From an uncultured Geobacteraceae bacterium (GTDB lineage Bacteria > Desulfobacterota > Desulfuromonadia > Desulfuromonadales > Geopsychrobacteraceae): a stretch of 53,434 nt of DNA. The notes beneath the pieces are model-generated. The model saw only the letters and a program-made list of their open reading frames with translations, was not told where the DNA came from and searched no databases. Where the stretch lies: contig CALFFB010000028.1 of assembly GCA_937958075.1 (NCBI GenBank), positions 1 to 53,434 of the forward strand. The letters are read 5' to 3'. The position numbers and the translations under genes were made by a program. Positions 33,549-43,498 of the stretch are shown piece by piece. Numbering within the stretch: the first letter of the stretch is position 1; the number at the start of each line of letters is the position of its first letter.

Positions 33549-34745
33549 ATGAGCAAGGTTCTGATTATCGGTGCCGGTGGCGTCGGTCGGGTTGTTGCCC
33601 ACAAGTGTGCCCAGCGAACTGATATTTTTACGGAAATTACCCTGGCGTCGCGCACCCTGGAAAAATGTCAGGAAATCGCGGCCGAAATCAAGGGGGACAG
33701 GATCAAAACCGCCCGGGTCGATGCCGACCGGGTGCCGGAACTGGTGGCCCTGATCAAAAAGGAGCAGCCCCGGCTGGTCATCAATGTTGCCCTGCCCTAT
33801 CAGGACCTGACCATCATGGACGCCTGCCTGGAGACAGGCGTCGACTATCTGGACACGGCCAATTATGAGCCGGTGGATACCGCCAAATTCGAGTACAGCT
33901 GGCAGTGGGCCTATCATGACCGGTTCGAGAAAAAGGGGATCATGGCCCTGCTCGGCAGCGGCTTTGACCCCGGCGTCACCAATGTCTTCACCGCCCTGGC
34001 GGCGAAAACGTATCTCGACGTGGTTGAGGAAATCGACATTATCGACGCCAACGCCGGCAATCACGGCCAGCCCTTCGCCACCAACTTCAATCCGGAAATC
34101 AACATCCGAGAGGTCACCGCCACCTGCCGTCACTGGGAGAATGGGCAGTGGGTGGAATCACCGCCATTGGCCACCAGGCGCACCTTCGATTTCCCCGAGG
34201 GGATCGGCCCGATGAGCATCTACCGTCTCTACCATGAGGAGATGGAGTCACTGGTCAAGCACCTTCCGACCATTAAAAAAGCGCAGTTCTGGATGACCTT
34301 TTCTGATAACTACCTCAAGCATCTCGAAGTGCTGCAGAATGTCGGCATGACCCGCATCGACGAGGTTGAATTTAATGGGCAGAAGATTGTCCCCATCCAG
34401 TTTTTAAAAGCCCTGTTGCCCGACCCCGGCAGCCTCGGCCCTCTGACCAAAGGGAAAACCTGTATCGGTGTCATTGCCCGGGGCTTCAAGGACGGCCGGC
34501 GCAAGCAGGTCTATATCTACAATATCTGCGATCATCAGGCCTGCTACGCCGAAACCAATTCCCAGGCCATCAGCTATACCACCGGGGTGCCGGCAGTGGT
34601 CGGCGGCATCATGATGCTCACGGGCAAATGGCACAAGGCCGGGGTGTGGAACATGGAACAGTTCGATCCGGAACCCTTCCTGGCGGAACTGGGCCCCATG
34701 GGCCTGCCGCATACAGTGATCGAGGGCGAGTGGCCGGAGTTGTAA
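33549..34745 (+). CDS. Carboxyspermidine / carboxynorspermidine dehydrogenase (CASDH, Lys1 family)
   Basis: Condenses putrescine (or diaminopropane) with aspartate semialdehyde and reduces the product to carboxyspermidine. 398 residues from the ATG at 33549, which has AAAGGAG upstream. The NADP Rossmann motif IIGAGGVGRVVAHKC is at the N-terminus, followed by PRLVINVALPYQDLTIMDAC and LLGSGFDPGVTNVFTALA. This is the saccharopine-dehydrogenase-like fold, but its neighbour nspC identifies the substrate. It heads the operon CASDH-nspC-speA, four bases before nspC. Confidence 0.92.
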   Translation: MSKVLIIGAGGVGRVVAHKCAQRTDIFTEITLASRTLEKCQEIAAEIKGDRIKTARVDADRVPELVALIKKEQPRLVINVALPYQDLTIMDACLETGVDYLDTANYEPVDTAKFEYSWQWAYHDRFEKKGIMALLGSGFDPGVTNVFTALAAKTYLDVVEEIDIIDANAGNHGQPFATNFNPEINIREVTATCRHWENGQWVESPPLATRRTFDFPEGIGPMSIYRLYHEEMESLVKHLPTIKKAQFWMTFSDNYLKHLEVLQNVGMTRIDEVEFNGQKIVPIQFLKALLPDPGSLGPLTKGKTCIGVIARGFKDGRRKQVYIYNICDHQACYAETNSQAISYTTGVPAVVGGIMMLTGKWHKAGVWNMEQFDPEPFLAELGPMGLPHTVIEGEWPEL

Positions 34746-34749
34746 CAAG

Positions 34750-35904
<1,155 letters not shown>

Positions 35905-35990
35905 TGCCGCCATTTGCGGCGATGGCTGTGTGAGCAAAATCAATCAACGTGCAGATCGAGCTGCCTGGCAAAAGGATAAAGGTACTCTTG

Positions 35991-37898
35991 ATGGAAAAAT
36001 GGACAAACGCACAATCCGATAAAATCTACAATCTCAGCAACTGGGGCGCGGATCTGTTCTCAATCAACCGCAAGGGCAACCTCTGCGTGCATCCCTCTCC
36101 CAAGTCCAAGTATGCCATCGATCTGCGGGGACTGGTGGATGATCTCATCAAGCGCAAGATCAACCCGCCGATCCTGCTGCGCTTCATGGATGTTCTCGAA
36201 GGACGGATAGCGGCCATCAATCGGGCCTTCAAGGGGGCCATCAACGACAATGACTATCCGGCGGAGTATCGCACCTTCTACCCTATCAAGGTAAACCAGC
36301 AGCGTCAGGTGGTCGAGGCCATCACCCAGTTCGGCAAACGTTACAACATCGGCCTGGAGGTCGGTTCCAAGCCGGAGCTGCTCATTGCCATCGCCTTTGC
36401 CACGGGCAAGGATATCCCTATCATCTGCAACGGCTACAAGGATAAAGCCTTTATCGAAACGGTCCTCTACGCCACCCGCATCGGCTACGACATCACCATC
36501 GTCGTTGAAAAGCTCTTTGAACTGGAAAAGATCATCGCCCTGTCCGAGCAGATCGGCATCACCCCCAAGCTGGGAATCCGCGTGAAGCTGTCGTCCAAGG
36601 GGACCGGCAAATGGGCGACATCCGGCGGCGAGGGCGCCAAATTCGGCCTGCGCATCTCCGAAATCATGACCGCCATTCAGCTGCTGCAGGAACATGAGAT
36701 GCTGGGCAGCCTCAACCTGATCCATTTCCATATCGGCAGCCAGATCACCAAAATCGACAAGATCAAGTCGGCGCTCATTGAAGGGGCGCGGGTGTATGTC
36801 GAAATGCGCAAGCTCGGGGTCAATCTGGAGTATGTGGATATCGGCGGCGGCCTGGGCGTTGATTACGACGGTTCGAAGTCGAGTTATTTTTCCAGCGTCA
36901 ATTATACGGTGGAAGAATACGCCAACGACGTGGTCTACCAGATCAAGAATATCTGCGACGAAGCCCAGGTCAGCTGCCCCAACATTATCTCCGAATCGGG
37001 GCGTGCCATTGTCGCCCACTACTCGGTGCTGGTAACCAACGCCCTGAACACCAACGCCCGCAGTCTGACACCGGATTTTGAGGAAGTGCTCGAAGCACCG
37101 GAGAAGCATGCTCCGACGGTAAAAAAACTGGTCGACATCTACAAGAGCATCGACCGTCATTCCCTGCGCGAAGACTATCATGACACCCTGCAGCTGATTC
37201 AGGAAGCGGTCAGCCTGTTCAATCTGGGCTATCTCAATCTCCACGACCGGGCCATCGCCGAGTGGCTCTGTTTCAAAATTTTCCAGAAGATCAACAACAT
37301 CGTCGAGCGTTTAAAGCTGGTACCGGAAGAACTGCAGAACTTCCAGCTGTCGTTACGCCAGACCTATTTCGCCAATTTTTCCCTGTTCCAGTCGATCCCC
37401 GATTCCTGGGCCATTGATCAGCTGTTCCCCATCATGCCCATCCAGCGCCTTAACCAGAAGCCGGACGTGAACGCCTCCATCGCCGATATCACCTGCGATT
37501 CCGACGGCGAGATCACCAGCTTTGTCGGTGCCAGCGGTCGCTCCAAGTTTCTGCCCCTGCACAAGGTCAAGGAAGGCGAAGACTACTTCATCGGTTTCTT
37601 TCTCATCGGCGCCTACCAGGAGATCCTCGGCGACATGCACAACCTGTTCGGCGACACCAACGCCGTTCATGTCACCTTCAACAAGAAGACCGGATACAAA
37701 ATTGATACGGTCATCCACGGCGACGCTGTCTGGGAGAGCCTCAAATACGTGCAGTACAAGGGACCGGAAATCCTCAAACACGTCCGCGACACCCTGGAAA
37801 AGCGCGTCGCCTCGCGCAAGATCACCATTGAAGAGAGCAGTCACTTTGTCGAGCTCCTCGACAAGACCCTGGTCTCCTATACCTACATGGGGGAGTGA
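35991..37898 (+). CDS. speA: Biosynthetic arginine decarboxylase SpeA
   Basis: PLP enzyme making agmatine from arginine, the precursor of putrescine. 635 residues from the ATG at 35991 (AAAGGT upstream). The PLP lysine is in FYPIKVNQQRQVVEA; the active-site barrel shows FHIGSQITKIDKI, EYVDIGGGLGVDYDGS and the SESGRAIVAHYS stretch. Length and order are those of bacterial SpeA (about 640). It ends the polyamine operon. The enzyme turning agmatine into putrescine is not in the window. Confidence 0.95.
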   Translation: MEKWTNAQSDKIYNLSNWGADLFSINRKGNLCVHPSPKSKYAIDLRGLVDDLIKRKINPPILLRFMDVLEGRIAAINRAFKGAINDNDYPAEYRTFYPIKVNQQRQVVEAITQFGKRYNIGLEVGSKPELLIAIAFATGKDIPIICNGYKDKAFIETVLYATRIGYDITIVVEKLFELEKIIALSEQIGITPKLGIRVKLSSKGTGKWATSGGEGAKFGLRISEIMTAIQLLQEHEMLGSLNLIHFHIGSQITKIDKIKSALIEGARVYVEMRKLGVNLEYVDIGGGLGVDYDGSKSSYFSSVNYTVEEYANDVVYQIKNICDEAQVSCPNIISESGRAIVAHYSVLVTNALNTNARSLTPDFEEVLEAPEKHAPTVKKLVDIYKSIDRHSLREDYHDTLQLIQEAVSLFNLGYLNLHDRAIAEWLCFKIFQKINNIVERLKLVPEELQNFQLSLRQTYFANFSLFQSIPDSWAIDQLFPIMPIQRLNQKPDVNASIADITCDSDGEITSFVGASGRSKFLPLHKVKEGEDYFIGFFLIGAYQEILGDMHNLFGDTNAVHVTFNKKTGYKIDTVIHGDAVWESLKYVQYKGPEILKHVRDTLEKRVASRKITIEESSHFVELLDKTLVSYTYMGE

Positions 37899-37955
37899 GC
37901 GCCGCCGACAGCTGGACAGGGAAGAAACAAAATCATTCCGTATCTGGCCAAACAC

Positions 37956-37984
37956 AAAAAAGCCCGCAGACGCGGGCTTTTTTG
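37956..37984. terminator. Rho-independent terminator after speA
   Basis: AAAAAGCCCGC pairs with GCGGGCTTTTTT around an AGAC loop. Runs of A and T on the two sides let it also serve the convergent thiC transcript. Confidence 0.93.
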
Positions 37985-38015
37985 TGTCAACGCAACGAAA
38001 AGGGGCAAACTGCCG

Positions 38016-39314
38016 TTATCCGGCGGCCTTGAGCTGCTTGCGCTCATTCATGACCTTGTAGGCACAGAGGGCGCCGCACATGGTGCAGGCCCCGTGGCTT
38101 TCATCCACGCCTGACTCCGCGCGCAGACGGCGGGCCTTGTCCGGGTCGATAGCGACGGAAAACTGCCCTTCCCAGTCGAGATTTTTACGATAGCGGGCCA
38201 TGGCGTTGTCCTTCTCCATGGCGCCGGGCACCTTTTTGACGATATCGGCGGCATGGGCGGCAATACGCACCGCCATGACCCCTTCGTGGACATCCTCCAC
38301 CGTCGGCAGGCGCAAATGTTCGCTCGGGGTCACGTAACAGAGGAAATCGGCGCCCGCGGCTCCGGCAAGGGTTCCGCCGATGGCGGCGGTGATATGATCG
38401 TAGCCCGGAGCGATATCGGTCACCAGGGGACCCAGCACATAAAAGGGGGCACCGTGACACAGCCGTTTCTGCAACTTGATGTTGGCCTCAATCTGGTCCA
38501 GAGGCACATGCCCCGGCCCTTCGATCATCACCTGAATCCCGGCTTCCTGGGCCCTCTGGGTCAGCTCGCCGAGGATAATCAGCTCCTGCACCTGGGCCCG
38601 GTCGGTGGCATCGGCCAGACACCCCGGACGGAAACCGTCGCCCAGGGACAGGACCGCATCATAAGGGCGCACCAGCTCCAGCAACCGGTCGTAATAGGCG
38701 TACAGGGGATTTTCCGCGTCGTTGTGCAGCATCCACTCGACGGTAAAGGAGCCGCCCCGCGACACGACCTCGAGCAACCGTCCTTCACGCTCCATACGGG
38801 CGACGGTCTCACGGGTAACCCCGCAATGGACGGTGATGAAATCGACCCCGTCATCCAGATGTTTCTTCACCCCGTCAAAAATATCATCCACCGTCATGTC
38901 GACGATGGGCTTGCCCTGGTTGAGAACCGCGTCACAGGCAGCCTGATACAGGGGCACGCTGCCGATGCAGAGATCGGTTTCGGCAATAATGGCGGCGCGG
39001 ATCTCATCGATGGGCCCGCCGGTGGACAGGTCCATCAGGGCGTCGGCACCCGCCGCCGCCGCGACCTTGGCTTTTTCCAGTTCCTTGTCGATGCTGGTGT
39101 CGTCACTGCTGGTGCCCAGATTGGCGTTGGTTTTGGTACGCAGCCCAGCGCCCACAGCCAGCGGCGCGATATCATGTTTCACATTGCGGCAGATAACGGC
39201 AGTCCCGGCGGCAATGCGTTGACGTAACACCTCCGGGTCGATCTGCTCCGCAGCAGCGGCTTGCCGTACCAGGTCGCTGATCTGCCCCTGACGCGCCATT
39301 TCCAGTTGGGTCAT
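38016..39314 (-). CDS. thiC: Phosphomethylpyrimidine synthase ThiC
   Basis: Radical SAM enzyme that makes the pyrimidine (HMP-P) of thiamine from AIR. 432 residues from the ATG at 39314 (TAAAGGA upstream). Conserved blocks: LSTGGPIDEIRAAII, FITVHCGVTRE, SLGDGFRPGC, MIEGPGHVPLDQIEAN and ITAAIGGTLAGAAG. The cluster motif near the C-terminus is CTMCGALC. The enzyme is the short form without the plant/E. coli N-terminal extension. No TPP riboswitch is seen upstream. It precedes nothing on its strand in a tight array, with thiED 103 bases upstream. Confidence 0.96.
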   Translation of the reverse strand: MTQLEMARQGQISDLVRQAAAAEQIDPEVLRQRIAAGTAVICRNVKHDIAPLAVGAGLRTKTNANLGTSSDDTSIDKELEKAKVAAAAGADALMDLSTGGPIDEIRAAIIAETDLCIGSVPLYQAACDAVLNQGKPIVDMTVDDIFDGVKKHLDDGVDFITVHCGVTRETVARMEREGRLLEVVSRGGSFTVEWMLHNDAENPLYAYYDRLLELVRPYDAVLSLGDGFRPGCLADATDRAQVQELIILGELTQRAQEAGIQVMIEGPGHVPLDQIEANIKLQKRLCHGAPFYVLGPLVTDIAPGYDHITAAIGGTLAGAAGADFLCYVTPSEHLRLPTVEDVHEGVMAVRIAAHAADIVKKVPGAMEKDNAMARYRKNLDWEGQFSVAIDPDKARRLRAESGVDESHGACTMCGALCAYKVMNERKQLKAAG

Positions 39315-39416
39315 GAATAGATGTCCTTTAAATGTGGAAAAACAGCGCCCGGCACCTGACACAAAGGTGCTGCGCTGCCTGCTTGAAAGATAGAAACAGG
39401 AAATCGGTCGGTCAGT

Positions 39417-40847
39417 CTAATCCATCGGCGACTGTTCATGCAAGAGCTGCATGGCCGCCTGAAAATGATTTACCGGCCCGTGGCCACGGCCGATGGCGAC
39501 GGCCTGCTCAATGGCAATGGTAATAAAATGTTTCCCCTTTTCCACGGCCTGTTTCAGGGGATAGCCCTGGGCCAGAAAGGTGGCAATGGCAGCGGACAGG
39601 GTGCAGCCGGTGCCGTGGGTATTGCGGCTGTTGACCCGGGCCGACGTCAGCAGGTGCCGATCATCGTCCATGAGCAGTACATCGGTAGCATCCTGCTGCA
39701 GATGTCCTCCCTTGATCAGAACATTGCGCACCCCGAGGGACTGCAGGGCCCGGCCGGCTTCAACCATCTCCTCGACCGTTTGCGGCAGGATGCCCGTCAA
39801 CACGGAGATCTCCGGCAGGTTCGGCGTCAGCAGATAGGCCTGAGGCAACAGATGGCTGATCAGGCTGTCCTGGGCCTCCTCATTGAGGAGGCTGGCGCCG
39901 CCCTTGGCGACCATCACCGGGTCAACCACCGCCAGAAGTTGGCGCTCGGCAATAGTTTTGCCGACACGGCGGACAATTCCACCCCAGTTGAGCATGCCGG
40001 TCTTCACCGTATCGGTGCCGATATCATCCAGCACCGCATCAAGCTGAGCCGCGACAAAGCTGGTGTCGACATTGTGAATGGCGGTAACGCCGGTGGTATT
40101 CTGCGCCGTCAGTGCCGTCAGCACACTCGTGGCATAGCTGCCGAGCAGGGTAATGGTTTTGATGTCAGCCTGGATGCCGGCCCCGCCGCCCGAGTCGGAA
40201 CCGGCGATGGTCAGCACCCTGCCTTTGGGATAAGGCTCTTTGCGGTTGAACAACAGGGCGTACTCTCTGGCGGCTCGTGCCGGATTCTCATCGCCCATGA
40301 TGCCGGCCATCACCGCCACCGCATCGGCTCCCGCGTCGATGGCCCCGAAGGCGCGTTCCGGCGTCATGCCACCGATCCCCACCACCGGTATCCTGACCGC
40401 CTTGCGCACCCGTCGCAACATGGACAGCCCGACCAGGGTGATATCGGTCTTGCTGGCTGTCGGAAAAAGGCTGCCGATGGCGACATAGTCGGCGCCCTGC
40501 CCCTCCGCCTTCAGGGCCTCGTCGACATTGTGGGTTGAAATGCCGATCAGTTTGTCATGACCGACAATCCGCCGCGCATCCACCAGCGGCATGTCGTCCT
40601 GCCCCAGATGAACACCATCGGCATCAATGTCACGCGCCAGCTCCGGCAGGTCGTTGATGATGAGCAGAGCCTGATGCTCCCGGCACAGCTCGCGGAGTTT
40701 GACGGCGTTGGTACGGCGATCTTCCCCGGAAAGGTTTTTCGCGCGATACTGGACGATACGGACGCCGCCGCGCAGGGCTGCGCTGACCCTGGTGAGCAGG
40801 TGGCCGTCTTGATTATCATCCGTAATCAGGTAGAGTCCTGAAATCAT
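39417..40847 (-). CDS. thiED: ThiE-ThiD fusion: thiamine phosphate synthase / HMP-P kinase
   Basis: 476 residues from the ATG at 40847. N-terminal domain (1-205) is ThiE, joining HMP-PP and THZ-P: QYRAKNLSGEDRR, INDLPELARDIDADGVHLGQ, YVAIGSLFPTASKT and GIGGMTPERA. The C-terminal domain (about 212-470) is ThiD, the HMP/HMP-P kinase: LTIAGSDSGGGAGIQADIK, VDPVMVAKGGASLL and HGTGCTLSAAIA. The two steps are adjacent in the pathway. The product precedes thiC in order on the strand and is probably cotranscribed with it. Confidence 0.95.
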   Translation of the reverse strand: MISGLYLITDDNQDGHLLTRVSAALRGGVRIVQYRAKNLSGEDRRTNAVKLRELCREHQALLIINDLPELARDIDADGVHLGQDDMPLVDARRIVGHDKLIGISTHNVDEALKAEGQGADYVAIGSLFPTASKTDITLVGLSMLRRVRKAVRIPVVGIGGMTPERAFGAIDAGADAVAVMAGIMGDENPARAAREYALLFNRKEPYPKGRVLTIAGSDSGGGAGIQADIKTITLLGSYATSVLTALTAQNTTGVTAIHNVDTSFVAAQLDAVLDDIGTDTVKTGMLNWGGIVRRVGKTIAERQLLAVVDPVMVAKGGASLLNEEAQDSLISHLLPQAYLLTPNLPEISVLTGILPQTVEEMVEAGRALQSLGVRNVLIKGGHLQQDATDVLLMDDDRHLLTSARVNSRNTHGTGCTLSAAIATFLAQGYPLKQAVEKGKHFITIAIEQAVAIGRGHGPVNHFQAAMQLLHEQSPMD

Positions 40848-40948
40848 ATCTGATTCCTTTACCGGCGGGATTTTCGGCCGCAACCGGCTACTGTCCGGGC
40901 GGCTGTTTTTGTGCGTGGCAATTGCCCTGTGCTATGGCACAATGCTGA

Positions 40949-40977
40949 CAAATAGCAGCTTGCCGCGGTGGTGTCAA
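40949..40977 (-). promoter_or_regulatory. Candidate promoter of thiED(-thiC)
   Basis: On the minus strand TTGACA (40972-40977) and TATTTG (40949-40954) are 17 bases apart, about 100 bases upstream of thiED. The -35 is perfect. The leader between it and the start shows no CUGAGA-type TPP riboswitch core. Confidence 0.55.
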
Positions 40978-41037
40978 TTGCCGGCGGCAGATCGTTTAAA
41001 CAGACAAAAGCAACCATCGTAAAGAGGTGTTAAACCC

Positions 41038-42186
41038 ATGGAGAAACCCGTGAGCGCCGCCTCCGTAACAGGACGACCAACCTGGGCCGAGATCGACCTG
41101 GCGGCATTGCGCCATAATCTCAATCAGGTTCGTCGCTGTCTGCGCCCTGAACAGCGCATCATGGCCGTGGTCAAGGCCGATGCCTACGGACACGGCGCCC
41201 TGCCGGTGACACAAGCGTTGCAGCAAGAGGGGATTGCCGATTTTGCCGTAGCCACCCTTGAGGAAGCACTGCTCCTGCGTCAGGGCGGAATCAACAGTGC
41301 GCTGCTGGTCCTGGGCGGCTGCTACACCGGTCAGGAGGACACTTTCCTGCGGCAACGGTTGATGCCGGTCATCTACGATCTGCCGACCCTTGAACGTCTC
41401 ACCGGGGCCGCCGCCGCAGCCGGAACGCAGATTCCGGTGCAGCTGAAAATCGACACGGGCATGGAGCGGGCCGGGCTGAATATCCAGCAGCTTCCAACCC
41501 TTCTCGATCAGCTGAAGAACAATCCGAATATCATTCTGCGCGGCGTCATGTCGCACCTGGCCTGCGCCGATGAGCCCGACGCCGCAGGGATAACCGCCGG
41601 GCAGGTGCAGCTGTTTCGTGACGCCCTTGTGCAGATCCACCAGCGCGGGTTTGCTCCAACCGACATCCACCTGTGCAACAGTGCGGGAATCACCGCCCGC
41701 CTCTGTCCGGAAGGCACCCTGGTCCGCCCCGGCATCATGCTTTACGGCGGCCTGCCGGGCAGCCATTTCGCCGGGGTACTCCATTTAAAACCGGTCATGC
41801 ACCTGCGTACCCGCATTGCCCTGCTGCGCCACATCCCCGCCGGTCAGGGGATCTCCTATGGTCACACCTTTATCGCCGAGAGACCCATGCGGGTCGCGGT
41901 CCTGCCCGTCGGCTATGCCGACGGCTATAACCGCCTGTTGAGCAACCGGGGGCAGGTCATGGTGCGTGGCGTCAAGGCTCCGGTCATCGGCCGCGTCTGT
42001 ATGGATTGGATTATGGTTGATGTAAGCGCCGTGCCGGACGTCACCGTCGGCGATGTCGTGACCCTCATGGGCAGCAGCGATGGCCTGAGCCTCACCGGCG
42101 ACGAACTGGCGCAACTGCTTGACACCATTTCCTACGAGGTTTTCTGCCGGATCGGTGGACGGGTACCGAGACGTTATATAGGGTAA
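41038..42186 (+). CDS. alr: Alanine racemase
   Basis: PLP enzyme making D-alanine for peptidoglycan. 382 residues, with the PLP lysine in AVVKADAYGHGALP, the substrate region KIDTGMERAG, GVMSHLACADEPD, and the second-subunit tyrosine in GISYGHTF, then VGYADGYNRLLSN and CMDWIMVDVSAVPDV. All catalytic landmarks are kept. GAGGTG lies ten bases before the ATG. It is a single gene divergent from thiED. Confidence 0.97.
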   Translation: MEKPVSAASVTGRPTWAEIDLAALRHNLNQVRRCLRPEQRIMAVVKADAYGHGALPVTQALQQEGIADFAVATLEEALLLRQGGINSALLVLGGCYTGQEDTFLRQRLMPVIYDLPTLERLTGAAAAAGTQIPVQLKIDTGMERAGLNIQQLPTLLDQLKNNPNIILRGVMSHLACADEPDAAGITAGQVQLFRDALVQIHQRGFAPTDIHLCNSAGITARLCPEGTLVRPGIMLYGGLPGSHFAGVLHLKPVMHLRTRIALLRHIPAGQGISYGHTFIAERPMRVAVLPVGYADGYNRLLSNRGQVMVRGVKAPVIGRVCMDWIMVDVSAVPDVTVGDVVTLMGSSDGLSLTGDELAQLLDTISYEVFCRIGGRVPRRYIG

Positions 42187-42204
42187 GGTGCGGGACGGGC
42201 ATCA

Positions 42205-42237
42205 GGACGACCGAAGCTCATCCGGCTTCGGTCGTCC
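42205..42237. terminator. 13-bp perfect hairpin between alr and the convergent TRAP binding protein gene
   Basis: GGACGACCGAAGC (42205-42217) pairs with GCTTCGGTCGTCC (42225-42237) around a seven-base loop. It lies in the 75-base convergent gap. There is no T-run on either side. Confidence 0.6.
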
Positions 42238-42261
42238 CGAGGTGTTCCTGACAGGCGCGAA

Positions 42262-43359
42262 TCAGCTGTATTTGATATATTTCGCCCGGGCCGCGACAAA
42301 GGCCTGGTCGACGTTTTCGGTGCGGGTCTGCAGCAGGGTGAGGTTTTTCACAAAGCTTTCCGCCGTCTCACGGGTCAGGGCATCGCGATGCTCACGCAGC
42401 TCGTTGATGATCTCCATGGCCGCTTTCGCTCCAGCCTCGAGAATCTCTTCCGGGAAAAGACGCAGGTTGACGCCGTGCTGCTGGGTCAGGGTCTTTAGGG
42501 CAATGGGATCGTTGGCATAGAAATCGGAAGAAATCTGGTCATATTCCGCCTGGCAGGCGATCTCGACAATCTGCTGCAGATCCTTGGGCAAGGTGGCGAA
42601 CTTCGACTTGTTGACCACCAGTTCCGTCGCCAGCCCCGGCTCGGTAAAGCTCGGGAAATAGTACTCCTTGCAGATCTGATAGAACCCCAGAGCCAGGTCG
42701 TTGTAGGGACCGACGAATTCGGCGGCATCCAGCGCCCCCGACTGCAGCGCCTGATAGATCTCGCCGGCGGCCATATTGACCACATTGGCCCCCATGCGCT
42801 GCCAGACCTGGCCTCCCAGCCCCGGTGTCCGGAAATTAAGGCCCTTGACATCGGCAAGTCCGGTCAGCTCTTTGCGGAACCAGCCCCCGGCCTGGGTTCC
42901 GGTATCGCCGGATAAAAAGCCCTTGACCCCGAACTGGTCGTAGATCTTGTCCCAGATCTCCTGACCGCCCATATAACGCACCCAGGCCGTCAGCTCGCGC
43001 GAGGTCATGCCGTAGGGCACGCCGGTAAAAAAGGAGGTCGCCGGACTCTTGTTCTGCCAGTAATAGGCAGCGCCGTGGCTCATTTCCGCGGAACCCTCAA
43101 TCACCGCGTCAAAGGCCTGCAGCGGCGGCACCAGCTCACCGGCCGCATAGACCCGAACCGTGAGCCGACCATCCGACATGGCGGTGATACGATCCGCCAG
43201 ACGCTGGGCGCCGACACCCAGCCCCGGAAAATTCTTCGGCCAGGTGGTTACCATGCGCCAATTGTAACGCTGCTGGGCAATGGCGGGAGCAGCAACGGTC
43301 GCCGTCGCCGCGACTCCGGCGCCGACAGCTGCTGTTTTGATGAAATCACGACGTTTCAT
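42262..43359 (-). CDS. dctP: TRAP transporter substrate-binding protein, TakP/FcbT1-like (Tat-exported)
   Basis: Periplasmic binding protein of a TRAP transporter. 365 residues from the ATG at 43359 (GGAGGAAC upstream). A Tat-type signal is visible: KRRDFIKTAAVG followed by an alanine-rich core and cleavage near AIAQQ. The mature part follows the TakP order: WRMVTTWPKNFPGL, AAGELVPPLQAFDAV, GWFRKELTGLADVKGLNFR and ALDAAEFVGPYNDLALG. TakP relatives bind 2-oxo acids and lactate through Arg and Gln. No DctQM pair is near; one is at 1805-3748. It is last in a run with an LDH2-family dehydrogenase 139 bases upstream. Confidence 0.9.
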   Translation of the reverse strand: MKRRDFIKTAAVGAGVAATATVAAPAIAQQRYNWRMVTTWPKNFPGLGVGAQRLADRITAMSDGRLTVRVYAAGELVPPLQAFDAVIEGSAEMSHGAAYYWQNKSPATSFFTGVPYGMTSRELTAWVRYMGGQEIWDKIYDQFGVKGFLSGDTGTQAGGWFRKELTGLADVKGLNFRTPGLGGQVWQRMGANVVNMAAGEIYQALQSGALDAAEFVGPYNDLALGFYQICKEYYFPSFTEPGLATELVVNKSKFATLPKDLQQIVEIACQAEYDQISSDFYANDPIALKTLTQQHGVNLRLFPEEILEAGAKAAMEIINELREHRDALTRETAESFVKNLTLLQTRTENVDQAFVAARAKYIKYS

Positions 43360-43498
43360 AATGGGTGTTCCTCCTTGTTGTTGTCTTGGTCGATGGTGGT
43401 TTTTTGGAATTCCGCCCAAACATCCTGACTGCCTGATCTTATTAGCCTATATGACAATTCCGGTCAATAAGGAACGAAAGACAGAACACTGTTCTTCC

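Noticed and set aside
36060..37244. A 394-codon open frame opposite speA
   Set aside because: It is antisense to a clear arginine decarboxylase gene, shows no recognisable motif and has no ribosome site.
38016..41037. TPP riboswitch before thiC or thiED
   Set aside because: No CUGAGA-type core or ACCUGAU-type partner seen in either leader. A covariance search would be decisive.
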